From Typha latifolia (taxonomy: Eukaryota > Streptophyta > Magnoliopsida > Poales > Typhaceae), in the NCBI GenBank assembly GCA_019914945.1, contig CM034113.1:3452850-3516849 (forward strand): a stretch of 64,000 bases of DNA, given 5' to 3'. Each line of letters begins with the position of its first letter. Positions within the stretch are counted from its first letter, which is position 1. The position numbers and the translations under genes were made by a program. Below are positions 11,505 through 22,016 of this stretch, one piece after another. The notes beneath the pieces were generated by a model. That model had not been told where the DNA came from. It made no database searches and was given only the letters and a program-made list of their open reading frames with translations.

Positions 11505-12431
11505 AGATACGATTCAGACTTCACCGACGTCGTCTCGAGCATGGATTCACTTTAGGAGTGTTTTTATTTCATGTTTTAGTGTTTAATTTCCATTAAAATA
11601 AGTTTTTTGTAAGTCGCGTTCGAACGCGGGTGGAGTGAGTTCGAACGCGGTTTGTGAACGGGGTTGTGAACGTGGTGAAGAGAATATACTGTGCGTTCGA
11701 ACGCACTGTGAACGCCTACATCGCGTTCACAAATACCGACAGGCGCGTTCGATCACGCGTTCGAACGCCTGCATCGGGTTCGCAAATCCAGAAGAGCTAA
11801 TTCGGTGCGTTCGAACGCGGTCGGGCGAGTTCGAACGCGGTCGGCGAAAATTGTGTTTTAGGGTTAATATGAGTTGTTGGTTAGCCTATAAAAGGATGTG
11901 TAGGGCAACCAAAATTATTATTGATTATTGAGATTGAGTTTTGCCTTGCCTCCTTCGTCTTCTTCGCTCCCGTTTTTTCAATCCCCGGCGACGCCGCTTC
12001 TAACCTCCCTCGTCCGGCTAATCACCCTAGTCCCTTAGGGGTGGCCCTCTTCTCCCCCTTCGTCCAGTCTATCCAACACTTGCCCTAATCCTTCCATCAA
12101 CCACAACCGTTCCACCATCACTTTTCACCGGTGCCACCACATTAACGCCGGTCCACCACCATCCAACATTACCTAGGATCTCGTGCCTCCATCCACGGAT
12201 CCCAAAATAGAGCCTCCTGACGTTCGTCCACTAAACGAACGATATCTCGAGATCCCCAACTCCGATTCGCCTATAACTAGAATTGTTGGAAAGCTCTTTT
12301 CTAGGGTGACAACATATCAACATTTCATATCGATCCGACAGCGGAATATTTCGGGATCTTATTTCAAAGTTCCGTGCCAGATCGTATCAAGCTGGTATCA
12401 GAGCCTTAGCCCCAAAGAGAAGATCGTATCA
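11505..12431 (+). repeat. Gy1 5' LTR (927 bp)
   Basis: It starts AGATACGA, the family's TGATACGA with T changed to A, and ends TCGTATCA. TGATACGA/TCGTATCA is the family's terminal inverted repeat. U3 contains about eight TTCGAA-centred palindromes between 11612 and 11840; a TATA box follows. One extra 42-bp module with a primer-site sequence is included at the 3' end. Confidence 0.9.
11887..11893 (+). promoter_or_regulatory. Gy1 5' LTR TATA box
   Basis: TATAAAA in the context GCCTATAAAAGGATGTG. It is conserved in the 3' LTR at 16336-16342 and, reversed, in element H at 43641-43647 and 47711-47717. Confidence 0.7.
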
Positions 12432-12447
12432 AGCTGGTATCAGAGCC
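12379..12447 (+). promoter_or_regulatory. Gy1 duplicated primer-binding module and functional PBS
   Basis: AGATCGTATCAAGCTGG plus TATCAGAGCC occurs twice with a 42-bp period (12379 and 12421). The downstream TGGTATCAGAGCC at 12435-12447 is the likely functional tRNA-Met site, because it is followed by the gag leader. The upstream copy (about 12393-12405) is inside the LTR. Confidence 0.85.
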
Positions 12448-12472
12448 ACCGTTCCTCGGACAAGCGCTTCCA

Positions 12473-14430
12473 ATGACGACAACCAGATCCATGGCTGCAC
12501 GGCGAGATGATGAAGAAGAGATTCTCCCAATAAAGAAGGGAGAAACGATTGCAAGGACTTCCACCCGTGGAACCGCCCAATCTAATCAGAATACGGAAGA
12601 ACCTAGCGTTCAAGCCATGTTGGGGTCTATTTCAGAGCAATTGGCCATCAACAACCAGATGATGATGGAGATGATGCGGGAACTACGGGTGAATGGGAAG
12701 GCACCATCGACCCCACGACGCGAGTCCACCCCCTTGAACCCACCGCCACCGGTTCAGCCTTTGCAAACACAACAGCCGCTGCTACCACCACCCTATGGGC
12801 AGAGGCAAGCAAGGATGGTTACACCAGGTCCAGTTGCAGGTGAACCCATCCGACGGGTGAACCACTATGGAGACCGCCTTGGAGATCAAGATCCGTGGGC
12901 GGGTCAATATGATCCGAAACCACAACTAGTTAATCAAAACCGAAGGAGGGATCATCAACCCGTCATGGTGCATCCTCCCCCGGTTAGACAAGGACATGAT
13001 CCGGAACGAGACAATGGCATCCGTGGACAAGTCGTGCGTCTCGAATTCCCCAAGTTCAAAGGTGGCGACCCGATCGATTGGTTGTATAGGGCGGAGCAAT
13101 TCTTTGCATACCAAGGAACGGCGGAAGAGTACAAGGTGACGCTTGCGAGCTTCCACCTTGAGGATGCGGCGCTTCATTGGTTTCGAGCAGCCAATGCCAC
13201 TGAGGCTATCGAAACTTGGGCTGAATTTTGCACCGATATCACATAGCGATTTGGAGCATCGGGATATGAAGACTTTGATGCTCTCCTCTCAAAGACGGTG
13301 CAAAAGACCACGGTTGGGTCATACCAAGAAGAATTTGAGAAAATTAGTAGCCGATGTCATCCACCATGGACGGATCAAGCAACTTCGCAAAGACCTTCAT
13401 CTCCGAGTTGCGAGGTGACATACAAGCCGATGTGAGGGCTTTAAGGCCTAGAACTTTAAAGGAGGCCTTCGAAGATGCGGTGCTTATGGAAGACAAACAT
13501 AGGGCCATGAAGATACACTTGAAACAGAGTTGGATGAGCCAAGGAAGCCGCAATCAAGCTCAACCAAACATAGCGGCGGGAAATACTATCGGAGTACCAA
13601 GGGTTGCTGCTATAGTGGTACCTCCTCGAGCACCCTTGAAGCCATCCCAAGATGTGAAGTATGCACCTAGAGGTCCGGGACGAGCACTCACCCCAGCCCA
13701 AGTAGAAGAAAGAAGAGCCAAGGGCCTATGCTTCCGTTGTGATGAGAAGTTTGTACCCGGGCATCGCTGCGCTAAACCGATGGGATCGGTGATGCTAATC
13801 GATGGATTGGAGGAAGTGGAGGACGAGTTTGCAGCTAAAGGTGCAGATGTGGTTGGACATCAAGGAGAAGAAACTGAGGAGCAAACCGTGGAGGACATGA
13901 TAGCCGAAATCTCCCTCCACGCCTATTCGAGGACAGCTGCGCCAAAAACCTTGCGGGTAAACGGGGTAGTCAAGAAAACCACAGTGAGAATCTTGATTGA
14001 CACCGGGTCCACCCACAACTTCATTGACAAGAGGCTCCTTAGGAAGATTGGGCTCGAGTCGGAACCCATGGAAGGGTTCGATGTGACGATCGGAGATGGC
14101 ACCACATTGCGAGCAGATTTTATTTGTGGAGGTGTGGAATTGAAGGTGCAAGGCCAAACTTTCACATTGGACCTTTATCCGTTGGCCTTGCAAGGTGCCG
14201 ATATTATTTTGGGGACTCAATGGCTTCAAAGCTTGGGGCCCGTAACATTTGATTTCTCAAACCTCACACTGACATTTCGGAGGAATGGAAGAAGGGTGCT
14301 GCTGGATGGAAATCAACCGCGGCAAGGGCCGACATTGCAACCACTTGTGGGTTTTCCTTGTGCGGGGACCGAGCTCTACTATTGCAAATGGCTGTTGTTG
14401 AACCAGAACATCCACCACCAAAGGAAGTAG
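12473..14430 (+). pseudogene. gag: Gy1 gag-protease
   Basis: Capsid, nucleocapsid and protease of a gypsy element. The start is ATG 12473 (MTTTRSMAARRDD), 26 bases after the primer site. The N-terminal 100 residues include a proline/glutamine-rich linker. The capsid core has GGDPIDWLYRAEQFF and LHWFRAAN. The zinc knuckle reads CFRCDEKFVPGHRC (about 13729-13770). The protease active site is LIDTGSTHNF (about 13993-14022). TAG at 13244-13246 breaks the first frame, and one extra base near 13377 shifts it; the second open part ends at 14430. A further frame change separates it from RT. Element H carries the same gag-protease on the minus strand. Confidence 0.88.
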
Positions 14431-14437
14431 CCTCGAC

Positions 14438-15830
14438 ATGGAAGAGCTGCTGCAGGAGTTTCAGGATCTCTTCAAGGAACCCCGAGGACTACCGCCGAAC
14501 CGTCGTCATGACCATCGCATCCAAATCATTCCAGGGGCTGAACCTGCGAATGTCCGACTTTATCGGTACCCGCATGTCCAGAAGGAAGAGATCAGTAAAT
14601 TGGTGGAGGAAATGCTCGAGCAAGGGATTATTCAACCGAGTAGAAGTGCCTACTCATCGCCGGTCTTTTTGGTTCGGAAGAAAGACCGGAGTTGGCGGTT
14701 TTGCGTCGACTACCGAGCCTTGAATGCAATTACTTGTCAAGGACCGGTATCCAATACCGGTGATCGAGGAGTTGCTGGATGAGCTCACAGGGTCGGCCTA
14801 CTTCAGCAAACTTGACTTAAGAGCGGGATACCATCAAATCCGAGTCGACCCTGAAGATGTACACAAAACGGCGTTCCGAACTCACGATGGCCACTATGAG
14901 TTCCGAGTCATGCCGTTTGGGCTCACCAATGCACTGGCCACCTTCCAAGGGCTGATGAATGACCTCTTCCGTCCACTCTTGCGTCGGTATGTGCTCGTCT
15001 TCTTTGATGATATTCTAGTATACAGTAGGAATTGGAGTGAGCACTTGCGGCACGTGCGGGAGGTATTAAATATCTTGCGACAAAACCAGCTAAAACTTAA
15101 GATGAGCAAGTGTCTTTGGGGAGAGTCAAGAGTGGAGTACTTGGGGCATATAATCTCTGTAAAAGGAGTGGAAGCCGACCCAAGCAAGATCAAGAATATG
15201 GTGGATTGGCCGATTCCTACTAATTAGAGGGAATTGAGGGGATTCCTTGGATTGACAAGGTACTACCGGCGATTTGTTGCCAACTATGGCAAAATTGCTG
15301 CCCCGCTGACCTCCTTACTCAGAGGGTTTCAATGGACGGGCAAAGCAACGGAGGCCTTCGAAGCCTTGAAGACAGCTATGTCTACAGCTCCGGTTCTAGC
15401 ACTACCAGATTTCGGCAAGCCCTTTGTGGTGGAGTGCGACGCTTCAAGGTGAGGGCATTGGAGCAGTTTTGATGCAAGAGGGCAGACCCGTGGCATATAT
15501 GAGCAAAGCATTGTCAAGTCAGTCGCGACAACTATCTACCTACGAGCGCGAAATGCTAGCGATTCTACACGGCGTCACCAAATGGCGACCCTACTTGATT
15601 GGCCAACGATTTACTATCCGCACGGACCAGCGTAGCTTACCCTACTTCATGGAGCAACGTGTGCACACCCTAGCCCAACAACGGTGGGTCACGAAACTCC
15701 TTGGGTATGACTACAAATTAGTCTACAAAATGGGGATTGAAAATCGAGCTGCCGATGCTCTTTCGCGCCAACCGGACACAAGTGAGCTTGCCGCTCTTTC
15801 AGCACCAGCATTTCCTATATCTTCGAGATA
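14438..15830 (+). pseudogene. pol: Gy1 reverse transcriptase and RNase H
   Basis: Gypsy-type RT: SSPVFLVRKKDRSWRFCVDY, then after one extra base near 14733 the part KDRYPIPVIEELLDEL, FSKLDLRAGYHQI, MPFGLTN and the catalytic FFDD at 15000-15011, followed by VEYLGHII. RNase H begins with VECDAS and continues past another extra base near 15448 (GIGAVLMQEGRP, STYEREMLAI, TDQRSL, ADALSRQ). TAG at 15225-15227 interrupts RT. The residues needed for catalysis are readable but lie in three frames. It is followed without an integrase by the element's terminal codons. Confidence 0.88.
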
Positions 15831-15938
15831 TGTGGGGAACCAATGCGAAGATCATACCATGGAGGAACTTAAGCCGAGTTCAAAGATCGCTTCACAAACT
15901 TCAAACCTTGAGGACAAGGTTGCGGAAGCGTGGTGGAT
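15831..15938 (+). other. Gy1 deletion junction, pol tail and purine tract
   Basis: After RNase H the sequence switches to the last codons of the pol frame, readable as FKDRFTNFKP then stop near 15912. The same tail ends the chromodomain in element H (44034-44060). The integrase, about 1.4 kb, is therefore deleted in Gy1. GCGGAAGCGTGGTGGAT (about 15922-15938) is the purine tract next to the 3' LTR. Confidence 0.75.
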
Positions 15939-16923
15939 TGATACGATTCGGACTTCACCGACGTCGTCTCGAGCATGGATTCACTTTAGGAGTGTTTTTA
16001 TTTCATGTTTTAGTGTTTAATTTCCATTAAAATAAGTTTTCTGTAAGTCGCGTTCGAACGCGGGTGGAGTGAGTTCGAACGCGGTTTGTGAACGGGGTTG
16101 TGAATGTGGTGAAGAGAATATACTGTGCGTTCGAACGCGGTGCGTTCGAACGCACTGTGAACGCCTGCATCGCGTTTGCAAATACCGACAGGCGCGTTCG
16201 ATCACGCGTTCGAACGCCTGCATCATGTTCGCAAATCCAGAAGAGCTAATTCGGTGCGTTCGAACGCGGTCGGGCGAGTTCGAACGCGGTCGGAGAAAAT
16301 TGTGTTTTAGGGTTAATGTGAGTTGTTGGTTAGCCTATAAAAGGATGTGTAGGGCAACCAAAATTATTATTGATTATTGAGATTGAGTTTTGCCTTGCCT
16401 CCTTCGTCTTCTTCGCTCCCGTTTTTTCAATCCCAACGCAACGCCGCTTCTAACCTCCCTCGTCCGGCTAATCACCCTAGTCCCTTAGGGGTGGCCCTCT
16501 TCTCCCCCTTCGTCCAATCTATCCAACACTTGCCCTAATCCTTCCATCAACCACAACCGTTCCACCATCACTTTTCACCGGTGCCACCACATTAACGCCG
16601 GTCCACCACCATCCACCATTACCTAGGATCTCGTGCCTCCATCCACGGATCCCAAAATAGAGCCTCCTGACGTTCATCTACTAAACGAACGATATCTCGA
16701 GATCCCCAACTCCGATTCGCCTGAAACTTGATTTGTTGGAAAGCTCTTTTGCGAGGCTACAACATATCAAAAGCTCACGTCCATCCGACGACGGAATATT
16801 TTGGGATCTAATTTCAAAGTTCCGTGCCAGATCGTATCAAGCTGGTATCAGAGCCTTAGCCCCAAAGAGAAGATCATATCAAGCTGGTATCAGAGCCTTA
16901 GCCCCAAAGAGAAGATCATATCA
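15939..16923 (+). repeat. Gy1 3' LTR (985 bp)
   Basis: It starts TGATACGATTCGG and ends ATCATATCA directly before the CTTCC duplication. It is longer than the 5' LTR by one 42-bp primer module at its end and a 15-bp palindrome unit near 16126-16140, less other small losses. Confidence 0.9.
16829..16923 (+). repeat. Two primer-site modules inside the 3' LTR end
   Basis: AGATC.TATCA occurs at 16829, 16871 and 16913 with a 42-bp period. Between the copies lies AGCTGGTATCAGAGCC, that is, a tRNA-Met primer-site sequence, twice. The target duplication at 16924 proves that both are within the LTR. Confidence 0.9.
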
Positions 16924-16928
16924 CTTCC

Positions 16929-17369
16929 AAACTCTAGAAACTCTTCATTTTGTCCCTCTCAAATCTTCAAGATCTTGGTATTTTTCATCAAATTTCTCAC
17001 TACAAACCTTTTTAGAGGGTAATTCTCCTCCGGATCTAGCGTCTTTCGGCCGAATTTCTGAGTTTTTCTTCACTTTTTTGATGTATGATCATCCATCAAG
17101 CTCACGACTAGTCGTCTCCTCTCAAGCCGTCCTCTTCCGCCGCTGGTCGCTCCTCGCACCTCGACAGTTCTGATGATAGCTCTGATGGTGACACATCTCA
17201 CTCTGAGGGGGAGTTACCACAGTACTCTGACCGTTTTGATCAGCTTAGTACTCAAGTGTAGGATCTCCATTTGGCCGTGAATGATTTACGAGCTGAGCAA
17301 GCTCGTCAGGGGACTGTCTTTGACCCTGTGTTGATGATTCTTCAGCATTAGTTTCCTCCGAGTTCCTAG
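16929..17369 (+). pseudogene. S1 ORF3 leader and truncated ORF3 tail
   Basis: After the Gy1 target site, the leader preceding ORF3 continues (compare 21665-21830). At about 17096-17100 the sequence jumps, at a shared TCAA, from the leader to the last third of ORF3. The retained tail codes for the serine-rich part (LKPSSSAAGR, DDSSDGDTSHSEGELP) and the coiled-coil end (DRFDQLSTQV, NDLRAEQARQG) with stops at QV* and near QH*. It ends at TAG 17367-17369. The start codon and about 230 residues are deleted. Full frames are at 22017-23069 and 57904-58953. Confidence 0.8.
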
Positions 17370-17386
17370 TCTTTGGCATTTGTGGC

Positions 17387-17726
17387 AAAAAGGGGGAGAG
17401 TGTCTAGATGTCTAGGTTTGTAGGGGGAGCATGGTAATAGGGGGAGTTTATTAGATTTTTTCTGTCTTGCTAATCTTGCTTATAACTTTGCTTGGAGAAA
17501 TTGTGAACTTTGTATGTTTAAGTACTTTTGAACTTATGCTTCATTGATAACTTGTGTTTGGATTGTTTATTCATTTCAAGTTATTTTCATTTGATTTTGG
17601 ACTGGTATATGTTTATTTGCAGGGATTAATATGCAAAATATTCTAGTCTTGTTGATTGCTCAATTTGAAGTCTTTGTAATATCTTGTAACCTAGGTGTTT
17701 TGTCACAAATTGCCAAAGGGGGAGAT
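17387..17726 (+). promoter_or_regulatory. Multiple purine tracts before S1 3' LTR
   Basis: Four GGGGGAG tracts: 17387-17400, 17422-17429, 17439-17446 and the LTR-adjacent AAAGGGGGAGAT at 17715-17726. Multiple polypurine tracts are a known trait of Sireviruses. Only the last abuts an LTR start. The same set is at 23087-23442 (S2) and 58972-59310 (S4). Confidence 0.8.
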
Positions 17727-17779
17727 TGTTATGTTTTTATTTATTGGCAATTGTGTACAAAATATTCTAAGTGTATTCT
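17727..17779 (+). repeat. S1 3' LTR stub
   Basis: TGTTATGTTTTTATTTATTGG follows the purine tract and matches the first about 50 bp of the LTR. It then switches near 17780 into the gag/pol boundary of copy S2, so the rest of this LTR is missing. Confidence 0.8.
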
Positions 17780-18876
17780 AAGTAGAAAAAGGTTTGTTCC
17801 GACATGCTTTCATTGCGGCATTCTAGGTCATATTCGACCTCATTGCAAACTTTTGTAAAAACCTAGAAGTGCTTTTATTTATGGGATGAAAACAAAGGCC
17901 ATATGGGTCAAGAAAAGTGATTTGAAATGTTATGTTATACATACTGCCTTGAAAGCTTTAAATTCTGACTTGTGGTATTTAGATAGTGGTGTTCAAGACA
18001 TATGTCAGGCGACAAATCCTTATTTTCTAATCTCGAAAAATATGAAGGGGGTGTTGTGACATACGGAGATGGTAATTCATCCAATGTAATAGGTAAAGGA
18101 AAGGTAAGTATTCCAGGTGTTCCTATTCTTGAAAATGTTCTTTATGTTAAGGACTTGAAAGCAAATCTTCTGAGCATCAGTCAATTTTGTGATGAAGATT
18201 ATGAGGTAAAATTCTCCAAAAATGATTGTACTATTCTAGATCATAGTGGTAATATTATATGTTATGGATCTAGTTAGGATTCGTTTTGATCATGGTAGAT
18301 AATTTGAAAGTGAAAATTTTTCGATATTTTGCGATTCTCTTGGTATTCAACATGAGTTTTCAGCTCCTATAACTCCACAACAGAACGGGATCGTGGAAAG
18401 AAAGAACCGAGTTGTGCAGGAAATGGCTAGGGTTATGCTTCATGCTAAAAAGGTTCCTCAAAGGTTTTGGGCAGAGGCGGTCAATACAGCGGTACATGTG
18501 ATAAATCGTGTTTATCTAAGACCAGGTACAAAATTGACCTCATATGAAATCTAGAAAGGTAAGAAACCTAGTGTTAAATATTTTCGAGTTTTTGGTAGTA
18601 AATGCTATATCTTGCGTGATCGAGAATATTTGACTAAATTTGACACTAGAAGTAACGAAGGCATCTTCTTATGATATTCGAATAATAGCAGAGCCTACAG
18701 AGTATTTAATCTTAACACTTCTACTGTGATGGAATCTGCTAATGTAATGATAGATGAATCCACGACTGATTTAATCAAGCTACTCCTATTTCTGTTTCTC
18801 GCGAGATACATATGACGAAGAAATAGGAAAGGAGCTTGATCTTGAAATTAAGAATCGGGACGAGGACAAAGTTGAA
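17780..18876 (+). pseudogene. pol: S2 second zinc knuckle, protease and integrase remnants
   Basis: Copy S2 starts inside the gag-protease linker. It retains the CCHC knuckle CFHCGILGHIRPHC (about 17800-17841). The protease active site reads LDSG and is then frameshifted by a one-base loss near 17992; the frame resumes at MSGDKS. At about 18268-18275 a deletion joins CYGS to VRIRFDHGR through a shared CTAG, removing the pre-integrase segment and the first catalytic Asp of integrase. The remaining integrase shows the second Asp and the Glu (NGIVERKN), with stops near 18300, 18555 and 18673. At 18585-18587 CGA is intact where S1 and S4 have TGA. Confidence 0.85.
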
Positions 18877-20520
18877 ATGAACAAAGATGACGCAACGTCA
18901 CGGAACCATCCGCGAGTGAAATCGGATCATCCACTGTCACAAGTGATCGGATACGTAAATGAACTAATTAAGACAAGACGACAAATCCAAAGTGAGGTAT
19001 CATTTACTTGTTATACATCTTCTTTTGAACCTAAAAATGTGAATAAAGCATTGTTAGACGATTCTTGGGTTAATGCTATGCATGAGGAATTAGAGCAATT
19101 TTCTAGGAATGATGTTTGGTATTTAGTTACTAGACCTAAGAATGTGAACGTCATTGGAACAAAATGGATTTACAAGAATAAAAGTGATGAACATGGCAAT
19201 ATAGTTCGAAATAAAGCTAGACTCATAGCACAGGGATATACTTAGGTTGAGGGTATAGATTTTGATGAGACATTTGCTCCTGTTGTTAGATTAGAATCTA
19301 TTCGTATACTGCTTGCTATTGCTTGTCACTTAAAATTTAAATTGTTTCAAATGGATGTTAAAAGTGCTTTCTTGAATGGTACCCTGAATGAAGATGTTTA
19401 TGTGGAACAACCAAAGGGGTTTGAAGATCAAAAATTTCCTTCTCATGTGTTTAAATTGAAAAAGGCCCTCTACGGGCTAAAACAAGCTTGGTATGAGAAG
19501 TTGACCACTCGAGGGGGAGTGGACAAGACATTGTTCATTAGACAGTCGAACAGAAGTTTAGTTGTGCCACAAATATATGTGGATGACATTGTCTTCGGGG
19601 CAACGAGTCAATCGTTAGCTAAGGAGTTTGCTAATCTCATGCATAGTCATTTTGAGATGAGCATGATGGATGAGTTGAAGTTCTTTTTAGGACTTCAAAT
19701 TACTCAATTGGAAAGAGGGATATTTATCGCTCAAACCAAGTATGCTAAGGATCTAGTGACTAAATTTGGTTTAGAAAATGCAAAACATGCTAGAACTCCT
19801 ATGAGTACAACTACCAAACTAGGTAAGGATATTTCAGGACAAAGTGTTGATCAGACACTATATAGGAGCATGATTGATAGCCTTTTGTACTTAACTGCTA
19901 GTAGACCAGACATTGCATTTAGCGTCGGTGTGTGTGCTAGGTTTCAGTCTGAACCTAAGGAGACACATTTGTATGCTGTGAAACGTATCATAAAATATGT
20001 CGGTGGCACAGTTGACTTAGGTATCTAGTTTACTTATGACTCGGGAGCTATAATATCTGGATACACGAATTCTGATTGGGCATGTTCATGTGATGATAGA
20101 AAGAGTACCTCTGGTGGATGTTTCTATATTGGAAATAATCTGGTTGCTTGGCACAGTAAGAAACAAAACTCGATATCTTTATCTACTGCGGAGGCCGAGT
20201 ATATTGCAGCGGGTAGTTGTTGTTCTCAGTTACTATGGATGAAACAGATAGTAATAGATTACAGCATTGAACAAGATACTATCGTGATTTATTGTGACAA
20301 CATGAGTGCTATTAATATATCAAAGAATCCTGTTCAACACTCGCGTACTAAACATATTGATATCCGACATCATTTTATACGCGAGTTAGTTGAAGACAAA
20401 ATAATAGCACTAGAATATGTTGAGACAGAGAAACAGTTGGGTGATCTATTTACAAAACCTTTGGATTTACAGAGATTTGAGTATTTTCGTACTTCTTTAG
20501 GCATTTGTGCTTTGGATTGA
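18877..20520 (+). pseudogene. pol: S2 reverse transcriptase and RNase H
   Basis: Copia RT/RNase H parallel to S1 8740-10380. There is a CAG-to-TAG at 19243-19245 after GYT and two small in-frame losses around KQAWYEKLTTRGG, where S1 and S4 have extra residues. YVDD is intact near 19577. A TGG-to-TAG at 20026-20028 is shared with S1 but not S4. The RNase H end ([21 protein letters not shown] to FTKPLDLQRF) is open to the normal stop at 20518-20520. Open stretches are 19342-20028 and 20239-20520. Confidence 0.88.
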
Positions 20521-22016
20521 TTTTCCTTTTGTTTTGGTTTGCGTGTTTTGGTTTGCATGTTTCATTTTTTACTATTTTCTTTTCGTTTTGTTTTAGGTTT
20601 TCTTTACTCTAAAATTTTCTTTGTTTTTAGTTTCAGATTTGTCGAGAGTGTTTGTTATAAAAAAAAAAATTTTGATGCACTCCTAGATTCAATAATATAC
20701 TCTTGACATATAAATATGATTTTTCTCTTGATTATGAGTTATTATAGTCAATTTTGTCATCTTGTAGTATATTGTATCATTTCTAAGTTATTCCCTCTCT
20801 CGACTTTTATGATAATTATACTGAAATTAATGCTCTCATAACGTGTGTATATTCTTGAGTGAGCATGACATCATGAAATTCTTTTTAAATAGCTCACTAT
20901 TGACCTTGATTTGCACAGTTTGACCTCATGCTTAGTCATCACAAATGTGTTCATAAAAGATCAATGAAAAGGGCTACAATGAGTTAGTGTGAAAACCATC
21001 TTGTTTAGAGTCCAGTTTGACTCAGTACATTTCTTGCAAATTAAATAAAATTTTTTTGCTACTTGTGTATATATTCTTGCACATTGTTTGATTTGTACTA
21101 TAAGAAAAGGGTTACCTACTCATGTGTGAAAGCCATCATTGCACCTATATGGTTTATGTATAAAAAAAATAATACAGGAAAAATTCCTGTTCGGTTATGG
21201 CGAATAAGGCGAAAAGTGCAAATTTAAATACTAAGTCAGTTTGACTACTGTGTTGTATCATTGTTTAAATAGGAAAGTTTATTTAAGAAGAATGTTTCAT
21301 ATTATCTATGCTCACCTTGCATATGCATATTGTTATGATCAATCAAGATTAATTTAATTTTGATTGATGCATTAGAATTGATTATAATATGCTCTTGATG
21401 ATTTGATTGATCTGTGTATGACTTATTTTATTTGATTGTCATATTCTATGTCTTGAATCTATTTTGAATTTTCTAGAAGTGCATCTCTAAAAAGATTTTT
21501 GATTTGTTTTAGTTTTAATTTAAAAAAAAAGGGGCGTTCGAACGCAGATTTATGAGTTCGAACGCGGTGACTGGCGCGTTCGAACGCGCAGACTGGTGCG
21601 TTCGAACGCACTCGAGGATTCTTTAAATATTGCGTCCGAACCCAAGGGTTTTCATCTTCCATCTTCCAAACCCTAGAAACCCATCATTTCCTCCCTCTCA
21701 AATCTTCAAGATCTTGATATTTTTCATCTAATTTCTCACTACAAACCCTTTTAGAGGGTAGTTCTCCTCCGGATCTTGCATCTTTCGGCCGAATTTTTGA
21801 GTTTTTCTTCACTTTTGCGAGGTATGATCATCCATCAATTTTCCTATTTTTTTATTCAATTAAGTCTTTTGATCTTGATTGATTTCGTGCGTTTTCAAGT
21901 GGATGATGGATTTCATTTAGGGCCTTCATGGTTTCTTGATTTCTTTTTGATTTCTTGTTTTTTTTTTGGTTGCTTTGGGCATGTATTGAAACTTGCATCT
22001 TGTTTCTTCCTCAAGA
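20521..22016 (+). other. S2 post-pol spacer and ORF3 leader
   Basis: About 1.5 kb without a convincing frame, AT-rich, matching 56329-57903. TTCGAA-centred palindromes are clustered at 21536-21612, distant from any LTR. A T-rich leader precedes the ORF3 start. Confidence 0.7.

Larger units (their letters stand above)
11505..16923 (+). mobile_element. Nested family-A Ty3/gypsy element Gy1 (chromovirus-like, integrase deleted)
   Basis: A 5.42-kb element with LTRs at 11505-12431 and 15939-16923, flanked by CTTCC at 11500-11504 and 16924-16928. The S1 sequence reads through at the target. It carries gag, protease, RT and RNase H, but jumps from the end of RNase H to the last codons of pol, so integrase and most of the chromodomain are absent. 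The two LTRs differ by only a few percent by eye, with one extra 42-bp module and one extra 15-bp palindrome unit in the 3' copy. It is probably the youngest clearly bounded insertion here. The coding region already carries several frameshifts and stops. Confidence 0.9.

Noticed and set aside
12390..12450. Possible tRNA gene because of tRNA-like TGGTATCAGAGC
   Set aside because: It is a primer-binding site: short, placed after an LTR, with no cloverleaf.
13795..14229. 144-codon minus-strand frame inside Gy1 gag-protease
   Set aside because: A shadow of the plus-strand protease; the equivalent shadow appears at 45623-46048 opposite H.
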